Source: Bradyrhizobium altum | Lineage (GTDB): Bacteria > Pseudomonadota > Alphaproteobacteria > Rhizobiales > Xanthobacteraceae | Assembly: GCF_020889705.1 (NCBI RefSeq) | Contig: NZ_JACMYP010000061.1 | Coordinates: forward strand, 1 to 35,935 | Reading direction: 5' to 3' | Length of the DNA stretch: 35,935 nucleotides | Part shown: positions 1-8,424 of the stretch, one piece after another | How the letters are laid out: the number at the start of each line of letters is the position of its first letter | Numbering within the stretch: position 1 is the stretch's first letter | Program-made: the position numbers and the translations under genes | Notes under the pieces: generated by a model | The model's input: the letters and a program-made list of their open reading frames with translations, nothing else | What the model was told of the DNA's origin: nothing | Database searches by the model: none

Positions 1-89
1 AGCGGAGCGAGCCTCGAAGGATGAATCGGCCACCAGCGGGGCCGTGCATCCTTCGAGGCTCGCAAGAGCTCGCACCTCAGGATGACGGG
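1..89. repeat. Intergenic palindromic repeat, family A, copy 1 (cut by the window edge)
   Basis: The stretch has inverted segments built on CCTCGAAGGAT and ATCCTTCGAGG, ending in a CTCAGGATGACGGG edge. The same pattern recurs at 4708-4811, 11822-11969, 16680-16781, 23786-23916 and 24068-24172. It is non-coding and ends before the MFS gene. The left end lies outside the window. Confidence 0.75.
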
Positions 90-98
90 GATACATGG

Positions 99-119
99 AT
101 GCCCGGCAAGGCCGGGCAT
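99..119. repeat. Perfect 9-bp stem-loop between repeat copy 1 and the MFS gene
   Basis: ATGCCCGGC, a 3-nt loop, then GCCGGGCAT form a perfect hairpin directly after repeat copy 1. It lies in the leader of the MFS gene. It could be another small dispersed repeat or the terminator of a gene outside the window. No T-run follows on either strand. Confidence 0.55.
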
Positions 120-162
120 GACGAGCGGAGAACTGGCGCCCGACGCCAGCAAGGAAAACGGA

Positions 163-1452
163 ATGACTTTATCAACGCCGGCTGACGCGCAGCACACGGC
201 CGCCACCACCAAGAAAAACATCACCCGCCTGATCGTCGCAACCTCGGTGGGCAATGCGCTCGAATGGTACGACATCTCGGTCTACGCCTATTTCGCGGTC
301 TATCTCTCCAAGGCGTTCTTTCCGGCCCACGATCCGACCACCTCGCTGCTGCTGACCTTCGGCAGCTTCGGCCTGTCGTTCCTGATCCGCCCGATCGGCG
401 GCATCGTGCTCGGCGCCTATGCCGACCGTCACGGCCGCAAGGCCTCGCTGATGCTCTCGATCGTGCTGATGACGTTGGGCACGCTGGTGCTGGCGCTGAT
501 GCCGACCTATCAGACGATCGGCGTCCTGGCGCCGATCGCGGTGATGCTGGCGCGGCTGGTGCAGGGCTTTTCGGCCGGCGGCGAGTTCGGCTCCTCGACC
601 GCGTTCCTGGTCGAGCACATGCCGGAGCGGCGTGGCTTCGTTGCGAGCTGGCAATTCGCGAGCCAGGGCGTCAGCGGCCTGTTAGGGGCCGGCTTCGGCG
701 CGCTGCTGACATCGCTGATGAGCCCGGAGGACCTGCAATCCTGGGGCTGGCGGCTGCCGTTCCTGTTCGGCGTGCTGATCGGCCCGGTCGGCATCTACAT
801 CCGCAACCATGTCGACGATGCGACGCCGCCGCCGGCGGCCGGGAATCAGGACTCGCCGGTCAAGGAGGTGTTCGCGCGGCAGATGCTCCCCACCATCCTC
901 GCGATCGGTGCGCTCGCGGTGTCGACCGCGGTCAATTATTTGATCGTCTACATGCCGACCTATGTGGTGAAGACGCTGAACCTCGCGCCATCGGTCGGCT
1001 TCATCGCCGCATTCGCCGCGCAGACAGCGGTCGCGCTGCTGGCGCCGATCGCGGGCCTCGTCTCCGACAAGATCGGGCGCACCACGCACATGATCCTGTT
1101 TGCGCTGCTGCTCCTGGTCTCGATCTTCCCGGCCTTCCTGCTGCTCACGGGCAGACCGACGCCGACCATCATCCTGATCGGCGTGCTGTGGCTCGGCGTC
1201 CTCAAGTCGCTCTATTACGGGCCGCTCGCCGCGCTGATGTCGGAGCTGTTTCCGGCGGCGACGCGTGCGACCGGGCTCGGCCTCAGCTACAATATCGGCG
1301 TCACATTGTTCGGCGGCATGGGCCCGGCGATCATGACCTGGATGGGCGGCTTCGCGCCGATCGGTGAGCTCGCACCGGGCTACTACCTCACCGGCGTCTG
1401 CTTGCTCAGCCTGGGGGCGCTGTTCACCATCCGCCGGCTGCGGCTGGCTTGA
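163..1452 (+). CDS. MFS transporter, metabolite:H+ symporter (MHS) family
   Basis: A 429-residue inner-membrane carrier of usual MFS length with about 12 hydrophobic segments. The MHS-type features are an early NALEWYD motif in the first helix, the cytoplasmic loop motif DRHGR at about residues 88-92, and a GGEFGS stretch near residue 140. Members of this family import organic acids such as citrate, ketoglutarate or shikimate with protons; the substrate here cannot be read from sequence. I chose ATG at 163 because AAGGAA lies just upstream. The ATG at 82 would add 27 residues encoded by repeat-type DNA. An IclR regulator follows 186 bp downstream on the same strand, which suggests local control. 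Confidence 0.88.
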   Translation: MTLSTPADAQHTAATTKKNITRLIVATSVGNALEWYDISVYAYFAVYLSKAFFPAHDPTTSLLLTFGSFGLSFLIRPIGGIVLGAYADRHGRKASLMLSIVLMTLGTLVLALMPTYQTIGVLAPIAVMLARLVQGFSAGGEFGSSTAFLVEHMPERRGFVASWQFASQGVSGLLGAGFGALLTSLMSPEDLQSWGWRLPFLFGVLIGPVGIYIRNHVDDATPPPAAGNQDSPVKEVFARQMLPTILAIGALAVSTAVNYLIVYMPTYVVKTLNLAPSVGFIAAFAAQTAVALLAPIAGLVSDKIGRTTHMILFALLLLVSIFPAFLLLTGRPTPTIILIGVLWLGVLKSLYYGPLAALMSELFPAATRATGLGLSYNIGVTLFGGMGPAIMTWMGGFAPIGELAPGYYLTGVCLLSLGALFTIRRLRLA

Positions 1453-1531
1453 TTTCGTGAAGCGAAATTCAAATATCCCTGTTGCTGCACAGCAGCGTAG
1501 ATAGTCGCAATCAAAGTTTCATCTGACGAAA
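1453..1531. promoter_or_regulatory. Two candidate operator sites upstream of the IclR gene
   Basis: Two 15-bp inverted-repeat sites share the form TTTC-R-T-NNN-R-CGAAA. Site 1 is TTTCGTGAAGCGAAA at 1453-1467, starting right after the MFS stop codon. Site 2 is TTTCATCTGACGAAA at 1517-1531. They are 64 bp apart, close to six helical turns, and lie 108-186 bp before the IclR start. IclR-family proteins bind palindromes of about this length, often cooperatively. That this regulator binds here is inference. Site 1 could also act as a small hairpin at the end of the MFS transcript. Confidence 0.4.
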
Positions 1532-1638
1532 GTATACGATGTCCGGCGCGCGTCATCCGTTTTAGGATGATGTCCGCCGGCACATCCCTTCGTCGTGCCG
1601 GTTCAGGATTTGGAATTGAAGGCAAGGAAGACCAAGGC

Positions 1639-2484
1639 ATGAACGCCTCCACGACTGCGACCGCACGGACCAGCCGCAAGAGGCCACCGCCGGAGCCTGG
1701 CCAACCCGACAAGTTCAACGCGATCCAGAAGGTCTGTGCGATCCTGCGCGTGCTTGCGCAGCGCTCGCCGCTACGGCTGACCGACATCGCCGACACCACC
1801 TCGCTGAACAAGGCGACCGCGCTGCGCATCCTCAACTCGCTGATCGAGGAAGGTTTCGTCAGCCGGGTCGCCGGCGCCAAGACCTATGAGCTCGGCCAGG
1901 AGGCGCGGGTGATGGCGGTCGGCGCGCGCCGCTCGGTCGACATCGCCGAACTGGCGCAGCCGAGCCTGTTGCGGCTCTCGGAGCGCTCCGCCGATACAGC
2001 ATTGTTGTCGGTGCGCTCCGGCGTCGAGGCGCTGTATCTGGCGCGCTCGGTCGGCAGCCATCCGCTGCAGCCGAACTATCTGCAGATCGGCAGCCGCCGT
2101 CCGCTCGGCGTCGGCGCCGGTGCGCTGGCGCTTTTGGTCTGGCTGCCGGATGCGGAGATCGAGGCCGTGATCGAGGTGATCGTGCCGCGGCTGGCGAAAT
2201 CGCCGCGCATCACGCCGAAATTCCTGCGCGAGCGGATCGCCGTGGCGCGCAAGGCCGGCCACACCGTGCTGCTCGACGCCGCATTCCCCGGCATGGGCGG
2301 CGTCGGCGTTCCCGTCCGCGACGATGCCGGCGAGGTGGTCGCCGCGCTCTCGATCGGCGCGGCCACCGACCGCATCCGCCGCCGCGAAAGCGAGCTCGCC
2401 GACATGCTGAAGAAGGAAGCCCAGGTGCTGGCCCGCGCGATGGCCCAGGCGCCGAAGAACGGGCGTCCGGCCAAGGCGGGGTGA
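1639..2484 (+). CDS. IclR family transcriptional regulator
   Basis: A 281-residue DNA-binding regulator. An N-terminal winged helix-turn-helix (about residues 30-90, including LTDIADTTSLNKATALRIL) precedes the IclR effector domain, with the typical GVGAGALALLVWLP stretch mid-protein and a GVGVPVRDDAGEVVAALSIG segment near the C-terminus. I chose ATG at 1639, which has AAGGAAG 8 nt upstream; the ATG at 1567 lacks a good ribosome site and would add 24 unlikely residues. IclR proteins sense small carboxylic or aromatic ligands. Its neighbours, an MHS symporter upstream and a tripartite carboxylate transporter facing it, make organic-acid uptake genes the likely targets. Two candidate operators lie upstream. 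Confidence 0.92.
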   Translation: MNASTTATARTSRKRPPPEPGQPDKFNAIQKVCAILRVLAQRSPLRLTDIADTTSLNKATALRILNSLIEEGFVSRVAGAKTYELGQEARVMAVGARRSVDIAELAQPSLLRLSERSADTALLSVRSGVEALYLARSVGSHPLQPNYLQIGSRRPLGVGAGALALLVWLPDAEIEAVIEVIVPRLAKSPRITPKFLRERIAVARKAGHTVLLDAAFPGMGGVGVPVRDDAGEVVAALSIGAATDRIRRRESELADMLKKEAQVLARAMAQAPKNGRPAKAG

Positions 2485-2501
2485 AGTGGTGCCGCGGTCT
2501 T

Positions 2502-2647
2502 CTTCGCCTCTCCCGCGTGCGGGGAGAGGCCACAACGCATCGTCAGATGCGTTGCGGGTGGGGGAGCCTCCGCAGGTACCACTGTCAGCACGTATGCGGA
2601 GGCCGCCCCTCACCCCAATCCTCTCCCCGTAAGAACGGGGCGAGGGG
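2502..2647. repeat. Intergenic palindromic repeat, family D, copy 1
   Basis: The element is rich in the CTCTCCCGCGTGCGGGGAGAGG type of hairpin, followed by inverted ACGCATC/GATGCGT and CCTCCGCA/TGCGGAGG arms and a second CTCTCCCC hairpin. A related copy is at 14248-14374. It sits between the convergent IclR and tctA genes and may serve as a two-way transcription barrier. Confidence 0.7.
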
Positions 2648-2681
2648 GCGCACTGCTGGCGCGGCGGCAGATCGACCGGCC

Positions 2682-4190
2682 CTAAGCCCCCTCGTCCAGC
2701 GCCACCAGCTCGCGCTTCCTGCGCAGCGACGGCAGCAGCGGGCCGACCAGCAGCACCAGCGCGAAGGCGAGGCAGATCGCCGAGATCGGCCGCTCCACGA
2801 AGGTCATGAGATCGCCCTGCGACAGGATCAGCGACTTGCGCAGATTGTTCTCCAGCATCGGCCCGAGCACGAAGGCCAGCACCAGCGGCGCCGGCTCGTA
2901 GCCGAGCTTGCGCATGAAATAGCCGATCACGCCGAACGCGATCATGACATGGACGTCGAACACGTTGTTGCTGGAGCAGTAGACGCCGATGATCGTGAAC
3001 AGGATGATCAGCGGGAACAGCACATTGTAGGGCAGCCGCAGCAGCTGCACCCACATGCCGATCATCGGCAGATTGAGCACCAGCAGCATCAGATTGCCGA
3101 TATACATGCTGGCGACGATGCCCCAGAACAGCGTCGGGTTCTGCGAGATCATCAATGGTCCCGGCTGCAGGCCGTGGATCACGAAGGCGCCGAGCAACAG
3201 TGCCATCACCACATTCGGCGGGATGCCGAGCGTCATCAGCGGAATGAAGGCGCCGCCGGCCGCGGAATTATTGGCCGATTCCGGCCCCGCGACACCCTCG
3301 ATCGCGCCATGGCCGAACCGCTCCGGATGCTTCGAGAGCCGCTTTTCCAGCGCGTAGGACGCAAACGACGCCACCACGGCGCCGCCGCCGGGCAGGATGC
3401 CGAGGAAGAAGCCGAGCACGGTGCCGCGTGCCACCGGACCGGCGCTCGCCTTCCAGTCTTCCTTGTTGGGCAACAGCTGGGTGATCTTGGCGTTGATGAT
3501 GTCGCGCTTGATCGCCTGCTCGGTGTTGAGGAGCACCTCGGCGACGCCGAACAGGCCCATCACCACAGGCACGAGGCCGATGCCGTCGATCAGCTCGATG
3601 CGGCCGAAGGTCAGCCGCGGCTGCGCGGTGATGCTGTCGAGCCCGACCAGGCCGAGCACGACGCCGATGCAGGCCATCAGCAGCGCCTTGGCCATCGACC
3701 CCTGGGTGAGGAAGGTCAGCACGACGAGGCCGAGCACCATCAGGCTGAAATATTCGGCCGGGCCGAACGCGATCGCGACGCTGGCGAGCGAGGGCGCGAC
3801 CAGCATCAGGGCGACCAGCGAGAAAGTGCCGGCGATGAACGAGCCGAACGCGGAGATGCCGAGCGCCGGGCCGGCGCGGCCCTGTTTCGCCATCTGGTGG
3901 CCGTCGATGCAGGTGACGACGGAGGCGGCCTCGCCGGGGATATTGACCAGGATCGAGGTGGTCGAGCCGCCATACATCGAGCCGTAATAGATGCCGGCCA
4001 TCATGATGATGCCGGACTCCGGCGTGCCCGACAGTGTGACGGGCAGCAAGAGCGACATCGCCGAGATCGGGCCGATGCCGGGCAGCACGCCGACCAGCGT
4101 GCCGATGAATACGCCGATGAAGCAATAGAGCAAATTGACCGGCAGCAGCGCGACACCGAGGCCGTGGGCGACGTTGACGAGAGTATCCAT
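2682..4190 (-). CDS. tctA: Tripartite tricarboxylate transporter, large membrane subunit TctA
   Basis: A 502-residue integral membrane protein, the usual size for TctA, with about 12 hydrophobic segments. It has the TctA signature near residue 30 (GTLVGVLPGIGPISA) and the duplicated glycine/proline-rich loop later (GFFLGILPGGGAVVA). TctA forms the translocation channel of a secondary transporter driven by the ion gradient and fed by a periplasmic TctC receptor. It starts 6 bp after the tctB stop, so the two are co-translated or tightly co-transcribed. The order tctC-tctB-tctA is the classic operon. The substrate is a carboxylate of unknown identity. Confidence 0.95.
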   Translation of the reverse strand: MDTLVNVAHGLGVALLPVNLLYCFIGVFIGTLVGVLPGIGPISAMSLLLPVTLSGTPESGIIMMAGIYYGSMYGGSTTSILVNIPGEAASVVTCIDGHQMAKQGRAGPALGISAFGSFIAGTFSLVALMLVAPSLASVAIAFGPAEYFSLMVLGLVVLTFLTQGSMAKALLMACIGVVLGLVGLDSITAQPRLTFGRIELIDGIGLVPVVMGLFGVAEVLLNTEQAIKRDIINAKITQLLPNKEDWKASAGPVARGTVLGFFLGILPGGGAVVASFASYALEKRLSKHPERFGHGAIEGVAGPESANNSAAGGAFIPLMTLGIPPNVVMALLLGAFVIHGLQPGPLMISQNPTLFWGIVASMYIGNLMLLVLNLPMIGMWVQLLRLPYNVLFPLIILFTIIGVYCSSNNVFDVHVMIAFGVIGYFMRKLGYEPAPLVLAFVLGPMLENNLRKSLILSQGDLMTFVERPISAICLAFALVLLVGPLLPSLRRKRELVALDEGA

Positions 4191-4196
4191 GGGCGC

Positions 4197-4682
4197 TCAA
4201 CCGATCTCGAACAGGCCGCTCGGCAACTGGATCGCGAGCAGGTGCTTCAGCACCCACCACATCCCGAGCGGGGCAAGGATGGACAGCGGGATCGCCAGCG
4301 ACCAGCGCACCGGATCGATCACGCGCAGCAGCAACAGCATCAGCGGGATCGCCGACAGCAGGAAGCCGAGCGGCTCCAGTGCAAATGCGAATGCGGCGAG
4401 GCAGGCGATGACGAGGACCGGCTTGCCCCAGCGCGCATTCTCCCAGCGCGAGGCGAAGCTCGGGCCGCCCTCGGTGACCGCCGCGACCATGATCGAGATC
4501 GCGAACACGCACATCAGGATGCCGGTGTAGAACAGCACGTAGCCGGAGCCGGGATCGTTGATGGTGCCGAGCTTGAGCTTGAGCCCCGACCAGATCACGA
4601 ACCCGCCGAGCGCAAGCCCGATCAGCCCGCCCCAGAGCTCGGAATTGTTGAGGCGGAGTTTGACGTTGGTGTCGTTGTTCAT
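4197..4682 (-). CDS. tctB: Tripartite tricarboxylate transporter, small membrane subunit TctB
   Basis: A 161-residue protein with four hydrophobic segments, the normal TctB topology. Examples are LWGGLIGLALGGFVIW near the N-terminus and a paired hairpin of helices in the second half. Sequence conservation in this family is low, so the call leans on topology and on position between tctC and tctA. I chose ATG at 4682, the start of the conserved-looking N-terminus; extension to 4799 would translate palindromic repeat DNA. The tctA start lies 6 bp past its stop. Confidence 0.9.
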   Translation of the reverse strand: MNNDTNVKLRLNNSELWGGLIGLALGGFVIWSGLKLKLGTINDPGSGYVLFYTGILMCVFAISIMVAAVTEGGPSFASRWENARWGKPVLVIACLAAFAFALEPLGFLLSAIPLMLLLLRVIDPVRWSLAIPLSILAPLGMWWVLKHLLAIQLPSGLFEIG

Positions 4683-4707
4683 GGGTGATGTTTCCGCTTT
4701 CTGTATC

Positions 4708-4811
4708 GTCACCCTGAGGTGGCGGCGCGAAGCGACGCCCTCGAAGGGCGACGGTGCCTCGGTCCATCCTTCGAGGCGAGCCGCAGGCGCGGCTCGCACC
4801 TCAGGATGACG
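4708..4811. repeat. Intergenic palindromic repeat, family A, copy 2
   Basis: Bounded by GTCACCCTGAGG and CCTCAGGATGACG with inner CCTCGAAGG/CCTTCGAGG arms. It lies inside the tct operon between tctC (stop at 4836) and tctB (start at 4682). The element may form an mRNA hairpin that protects the tctC message or lowers tctA/tctB expression relative to the receptor; that role is inference. Confidence 0.75.
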
Positions 4812-4835
4812 CCGGCGTATGTGGCGGATTTGGAT

Positions 4836-5804
4836 TTACTTCTTCGCCAGCCCGAGGGTGTCGATCACCTTGCGCTCGGACTCGGTGACCTCGACCACGA
4901 ACTTCCTGTAGTCCTCGGTGTTCTTGTAGTTCGGCACCATGTCGTATTTGGCCAGCGTTGCGATCACGGCCGGGTCCTCGATTGCCTTCTTGAAGGCGTC
5001 GTGCAGCTTGGCGACGATCTTGGGATCCATGCCCTTGGGGCCGGCGATGCCGAACGGCGAGTCATAGATCATCGGATAGCCGAGCTCCTTCAGCGTCGGC
5101 ACGTCGGGATAGTTCGGCGAGCGCGTGCCGGTCCACACCATCAGCAGGCGGAGCTTGCCGGCGTCGACCAGCGGCCGCCAGCCGGTGGAATCGGCCTGCA
5201 GCATGGTGTGCTGGCCGAGCACCGCGGCGTTGGTCTCGGCGCCGCCCTTGAACGGCACCTGGGTCAGCTTGATCCCGCCGGCCATCAAGGCGATCTGCTC
5301 CATGCCGATATGCAGCGAGGTGCCGGTGCCCGGCGTCGCATAGGTCACCTTGCCGGGATTCTTCTTGGCGAAATCGACCACGTCCTGCCAGGTCTTGTAC
5401 TGCGACTCCGCATTGGTAGTGACGCCGAAGGTGTAGCCGGTGAGGTGGACGATGTAGGAGAAATCCTTCGCCGGATCCCACGACACCTCCTGCATCAAGG
5501 GCAGGCGGAATACGGTGATCGGAATCTGCGCGATGGTGTAGCCGTCGGGCTTGGCGCCGGCGGCCATGGTCGCGGGGCCCACGGTGCCGCCGCCGCCGGC
5601 CTTGTTGTCGACCGCGATCGGCTGGCCCAGCACCTTGGAGGCGCTCTCGGCGATCGCGCGCATCGAGATATCGGTCGAGCCGCCCGCCGGCCACGGCACG
5701 ATCAGCGTGATCGGCTTGGTCGGATAATCCTGCGCCTGCGCCGCTGTTGACAGCAGCATGCCGGCGGCGGCGAGCAGGACCCTCCAGGAATTGCGCTGCG
5801 ACAT
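4836..5804 (-). CDS. tctC: Tripartite tricarboxylate transporter substrate-binding protein (TctC/Bug family)
   Basis: A 322-residue periplasmic receptor. The N-terminus MSQRNSWRVLLAAAGMLL with an AQA-type cleavage site near residue 25 is a Sec signal peptide. The mature protein opens with the Bug-family pattern YPTKPITLIVPWPAGGSTD and later has the conserved GGGGTVG and GTGTSLH loops that contact the ligand carboxylate. ATG at 5804 follows GGGGAGAG, a strong ribosome site. It is the first gene of the tctCBA operon. A perfect 8-bp stem-loop lies just upstream of the ribosome site. Bug receptors bind many carboxylates, so citrate should not be assumed. Confidence 0.94.
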   Translation of the reverse strand: MSQRNSWRVLLAAAGMLLSTAAQAQDYPTKPITLIVPWPAGGSTDISMRAIAESASKVLGQPIAVDNKAGGGGTVGPATMAAGAKPDGYTIAQIPITVFRLPLMQEVSWDPAKDFSYIVHLTGYTFGVTTNAESQYKTWQDVVDFAKKNPGKVTYATPGTGTSLHIGMEQIALMAGGIKLTQVPFKGGAETNAAVLGQHTMLQADSTGWRPLVDAGKLRLLMVWTGTRSPNYPDVPTLKELGYPMIYDSPFGIAGPKGMDPKIVAKLHDAFKKAIEDPAVIATLAKYDMVPNYKNTEDYRKFVVEVTESERKVIDTLGLAKK

Positions 5805-6185
5805 CTCGATCTCTCCCCGTGTGGCCGCGTTCGATCGCGGCCATGTCTTGTTCGGTGCTGGCAATGATCGCCCCTGTCGTCGCAGGGACACGGTGCGCAT
5901 TGGACAGAACAGGGCGGGCAACGGAAGAGCGAAGGCGCCGACTGCGACAATTGGCCTGCCACGGCGTGGCGCAACCTGCCGAGCCGCGGAATTCAATCGG
6001 CCTTTGGTCTGACGGAGTGGCAGCTCCTGGCAGCATGCGGGGAGGGCGCGCCGCCCCGCGCCCTGACCGGCAAGCCGCGTTTGGTCAAGCGTATAATCCA
6101 GGGAACCCAAGGACATCGGCGGCTTGCGGGATCGCGCCCTTCCGGTCATCATGGGGCGTCCGCCGAAGGAAAACTTCCCCGACAG
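5805..6185. other. Divergent intergenic region between tctC and the hydrolase operon
   Basis: 381 bp without a convincing gene. It must hold the promoters for tctC on - and for the gene at 6186 on +. The only clear structure is the stem-loop at 5822-5843. A TATAAT hexamer at 6092-6097 has no matching -35 element at normal spacing. No dispersed repeat is visible. Confidence 0.6.
5822..5843 (-). promoter_or_regulatory. Stem-loop in the tctC leader
   Basis: TGGCCGCG, a 6-nt loop and CGCGGCCA form a perfect 8-bp stem. It lies about 5 nt upstream of the tctC ribosome-binding stretch, so it would be in the 5' leader of the mRNA. It could stabilise the transcript or be an operator palindrome. Confidence 0.35.
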
Positions 6186-6602
6186 ATGACGCTATCGCCC
6201 GACGCCACCGACGACGCTGTGACGACGGCGTTTGCCGGCATTCCCGCATTGCTCGACCAGGCACCGCTCTTGGTCTCGCGCGGGCGGCTGCTCGATTGCG
6301 ACTGCCTGCTCGGCCCGATGGCGCGGCCGTTTCATGCCGCGATCCGGGCCGGCCGCATCGTCGAGTTCGTGCCCTCGCCGGTCCTGATGCGCTCGTGGCG
6401 CTTTGCCTATCGCGCGACGCCGCAGGCCTGGGCCGCCTATTGGCAGGCCGAGCCGAAACCCGGCTGGCACGATCTGCTGGCGCTGACCAAGCGCGGCGAG
6501 GCGGTGCTGGAAGGCGATCTGCATCCGTTCATGGCGCACCTGCAATACTTCAAGGATCTGCTGGCGCTGCCGCGGCAGCACTTCGCGGCGGCCGTATCAT
6601 GA
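6186..6602 (+). CDS. Conserved hypothetical protein, weakly SCP2-like
   Basis: A 138-residue soluble protein with no signal peptide or membrane segment. I do not recognise it firmly. The C-terminal half (KRGEAVLEGDLHPFMAHLQY) resembles the last strand and helix of SCP2/sterol-carrier-like domains, where a glycine-rich loop precedes a helix. The ATG at 6186 is the likely start, though its ribosome site is weak. The stop overlaps the start of the alpha/beta hydrolase in an ATGA arrangement, so the two are translationally coupled and probably act together. It may bind the hydrolase's hydrophobic substrate; that is speculation. Confidence 0.75.
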   Translation: MTLSPDATDDAVTTAFAGIPALLDQAPLLVSRGRLLDCDCLLGPMARPFHAAIRAGRIVEFVPSPVLMRSWRFAYRATPQAWAAYWQAEPKPGWHDLLALTKRGEAVLEGDLHPFMAHLQYFKDLLALPRQHFAAAVS

Positions 6603-7462
6603 GCGGCACGATCGTGAACGGCCATATCGAGCCGATGGTCGGCCGCTACGTTCACGTCGAGATCGGCGGCGAGCTACACCGGATCTATTTCGAGGAGAAC
6701 GGCAAGGGCATTCCGCTGGTCTGCCTGCACACCGCGGGATCAGACGCGCGGCAGTGGCGGCATCTGCTCGCTGACGCGCAATTTGCCGAAAATTTCCGCG
6801 TCATTGCCTTCGATATGCCCTGGCATGGCAAGTCGAATCCGCCCAAAAGCTGGACCGGCGATGAATACCAACTCACCACCAACAGCTTCACCGAGACCAT
6901 CCGCGCCTTCTGCTGCGCATTGGGGCTGGAGAAGCCTGTCGTGATGGGCTGCTCGATCGGCGGCCGCATCGTGCTCAACCTTGCGATCGAACATGCCGCC
7001 GAATTCCGCGCGCTGATCGGGCTCGAGGCCGCCGATTTCCAGGCGCCGTGGTACGACACCGACTGGCTGAACCGCCCCGACGTTCACGGCGGCGAGGTCT
7101 GCGCCGCGCTGGTGTCGGGGCTGATTGCGCCGCAGAGCCCGGCGCCTGCGCGGATGGAAACGCTCTGGGCCTACAAGCAGGGCGGCCCCGGCGTGTTCAA
7201 GGGCGACCTTCATTTCTACCGTGTCGACGGCGACCTGCGCGGCCGGGTCGCGTCAATCGATACTAAAGTATGCAGGCTCTATTTCCTCACGGGCGAGTAT
7301 GATTTCTCCTGCACGCCTGAGGACACGAGGCGGACGGCAGCGGCAATAGGGGGCGCCAGCGTCACGATCATGGAAAAGCTCGGTCATTTTCCGATGAGCG
7401 AGAATCCGGACCAGTTTCGCCGCTACATCGCACCCGTCCTCGCCGACATTCTCACGCAGTAA
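6599..7462 (+). CDS. Alpha/beta hydrolase
   Basis: A 287-residue cytoplasmic enzyme of the alpha/beta-hydrolase fold. The oxyanion loop HTAG lies at residues 44-47, the nucleophile elbow GCSIGG at 117-122 (Ser119), and the likely acid and base are Asp235 (GEYDF) and His263 (KLGHFP). These make a complete triad. The FDMPWHGKS stretch at 71-79 is typical of this superfamily, including C-C bond and ester hydrolases. Its ATG overlaps the previous gene's stop by 4 nt. The gltI gene follows after 28 bp, so hydrolase and glutamate/aspartate-type transporter appear to share a transcript. The reaction is unknown; an ester or amide that yields an acidic amino acid is one idea. Confidence 0.9.
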   Translation: MSGTIVNGHIEPMVGRYVHVEIGGELHRIYFEENGKGIPLVCLHTAGSDARQWRHLLADAQFAENFRVIAFDMPWHGKSNPPKSWTGDEYQLTTNSFTETIRAFCCALGLEKPVVMGCSIGGRIVLNLAIEHAAEFRALIGLEAADFQAPWYDTDWLNRPDVHGGEVCAALVSGLIAPQSPAPARMETLWAYKQGGPGVFKGDLHFYRVDGDLRGRVASIDTKVCRLYFLTGEYDFSCTPEDTRRTAAAIGGASVTIMEKLGHFPMSENPDQFRRYIAPVLADILTQ

Positions 7463-7490
7463 ATCGACCTTTCCACGAAGGAGTAGACGT

Positions 7491-8408
7491 ATGACATCCA
7501 AATATCTGATCGGCCTCGCGCTCGCCGCCGCGCTCGGCGCGAGCCAGGCGCAGGCCGAGGAGCTGACGGGAACCCTGAAGAACATCAAGGACACCGGCGC
7601 GATCACGCTCGGCTACCGCGATTCCTCGATCCCGTTCTCTTATCTCGACGACAACCAGAAGCCCGTCGGTTATGCGATGGACATCTGCTACAAGATCGTC
7701 GATGCCATCAAGAAGGAGCTGAAGCTCGACAAGCTCGAGGTGAAGCTCAACCCGGTGACCTCGGCGACGCGCATCCCACTGATGGCCAACGGCACCGTCG
7801 ACCTCGAATGCGGCTCGACCACCAACAATGCCGAGCGCCAGAAGCAGGTCTCCTTCACCAACTCGCACTTCCTGACCGCGAGCCGCTACGTCACGAAGAA
7901 GGCGAGCAAGATTAATTCGATCGACGACCTCAAGGGCAAGACGGTGGTCTCGACCGCCGGCACCACCAACATCAAGCAGCTCACCGAGGCCAACCTCGCA
8001 CGCGGGCTGAGCATCAACATCATCCCGGCCAAGGATCATGCCGAGGCCTTCCTGATGGTCGAGACCGACCGCGCGGTTGCCTTCGTGATGGACGACATCC
8101 TGCTCGCGAGCCTCGTCGCCGGCTCGAAGTCGCCGGACGACTACATGATCTCCAAGGATGCGTTCTCCAAGCCCGAGCCCTACGGCATCATGCTGCGCAA
8201 GGATGACGCGCCGTTCAAGAAGGTCGTCGACGCCGCCACTGCGGCGCTCTACACCAGCGCCGAGGGCCAGCAGATCTACGACAAGTGGTTCAACCAGAAG
8301 ATCCCGCCGAAGGGCCTGAACCTCAACGTGCCGCTCGGGCCGGAGATGAAGAAGCAGCTTGCCAAGCCGTCGGATTCACCCGATCCGGACGCCTATCTGG
8401 TGAACTGA
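7491..8408 (+). CDS. gltI: Amino acid ABC transporter substrate-binding protein, GltI-like (glutamate/aspartate)
   Basis: A 305-residue periplasmic receptor with a Sec signal peptide ending in AQA at about residue 22. It follows the enterobacterial GltI/DEBP pattern throughout: an RDSSIPFSY segment, ECGSTTNNAERQK, the AGTTN loop, KDHAEAF and FVMDD, then IPPKGLN near the end. These include the loops that bind the ligand alpha-carboxylate and side-chain carboxylate, so an acidic amino acid is the likely ligand. AAGGAG lies just before ATG 7491. It is the first of four transporter genes in the order gltI-J-K-L. Two stem-loops separate it from gltJ. Confidence 0.93.
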   Translation: MTSKYLIGLALAAALGASQAQAEELTGTLKNIKDTGAITLGYRDSSIPFSYLDDNQKPVGYAMDICYKIVDAIKKELKLDKLEVKLNPVTSATRIPLMANGTVDLECGSTTNNAERQKQVSFTNSHFLTASRYVTKKASKINSIDDLKGKTVVSTAGTTNIKQLTEANLARGLSINIIPAKDHAEAFLMVETDRAVAFVMDDILLASLVAGSKSPDDYMISKDAFSKPEPYGIMLRKDDAPFKKVVDAATAALYTSAEGQQIYDKWFNQKIPPKGLNLNVPLGPEMKKQLAKPSDSPDPDAYLVN

Positions 8409-8424
8409 TCGCAGTGTTGCGCAT

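Noticed and set aside
2481..4688. Very long open frame on + opposite tctA and tctB
   Set aside because: It is a GC-rich antisense shadow: its translation is dominated by Arg, Gln, His, Asp and Glu with no domain, while the - strand encodes clear TctA and TctB.
6092..6097. TATAAT hexamer upstream of the gene at 6186
   Set aside because: No -35 hexamer stands at 15-19 bp spacing; TTGGTC is only 5 bp away. One hexamer is not enough for a promoter call.
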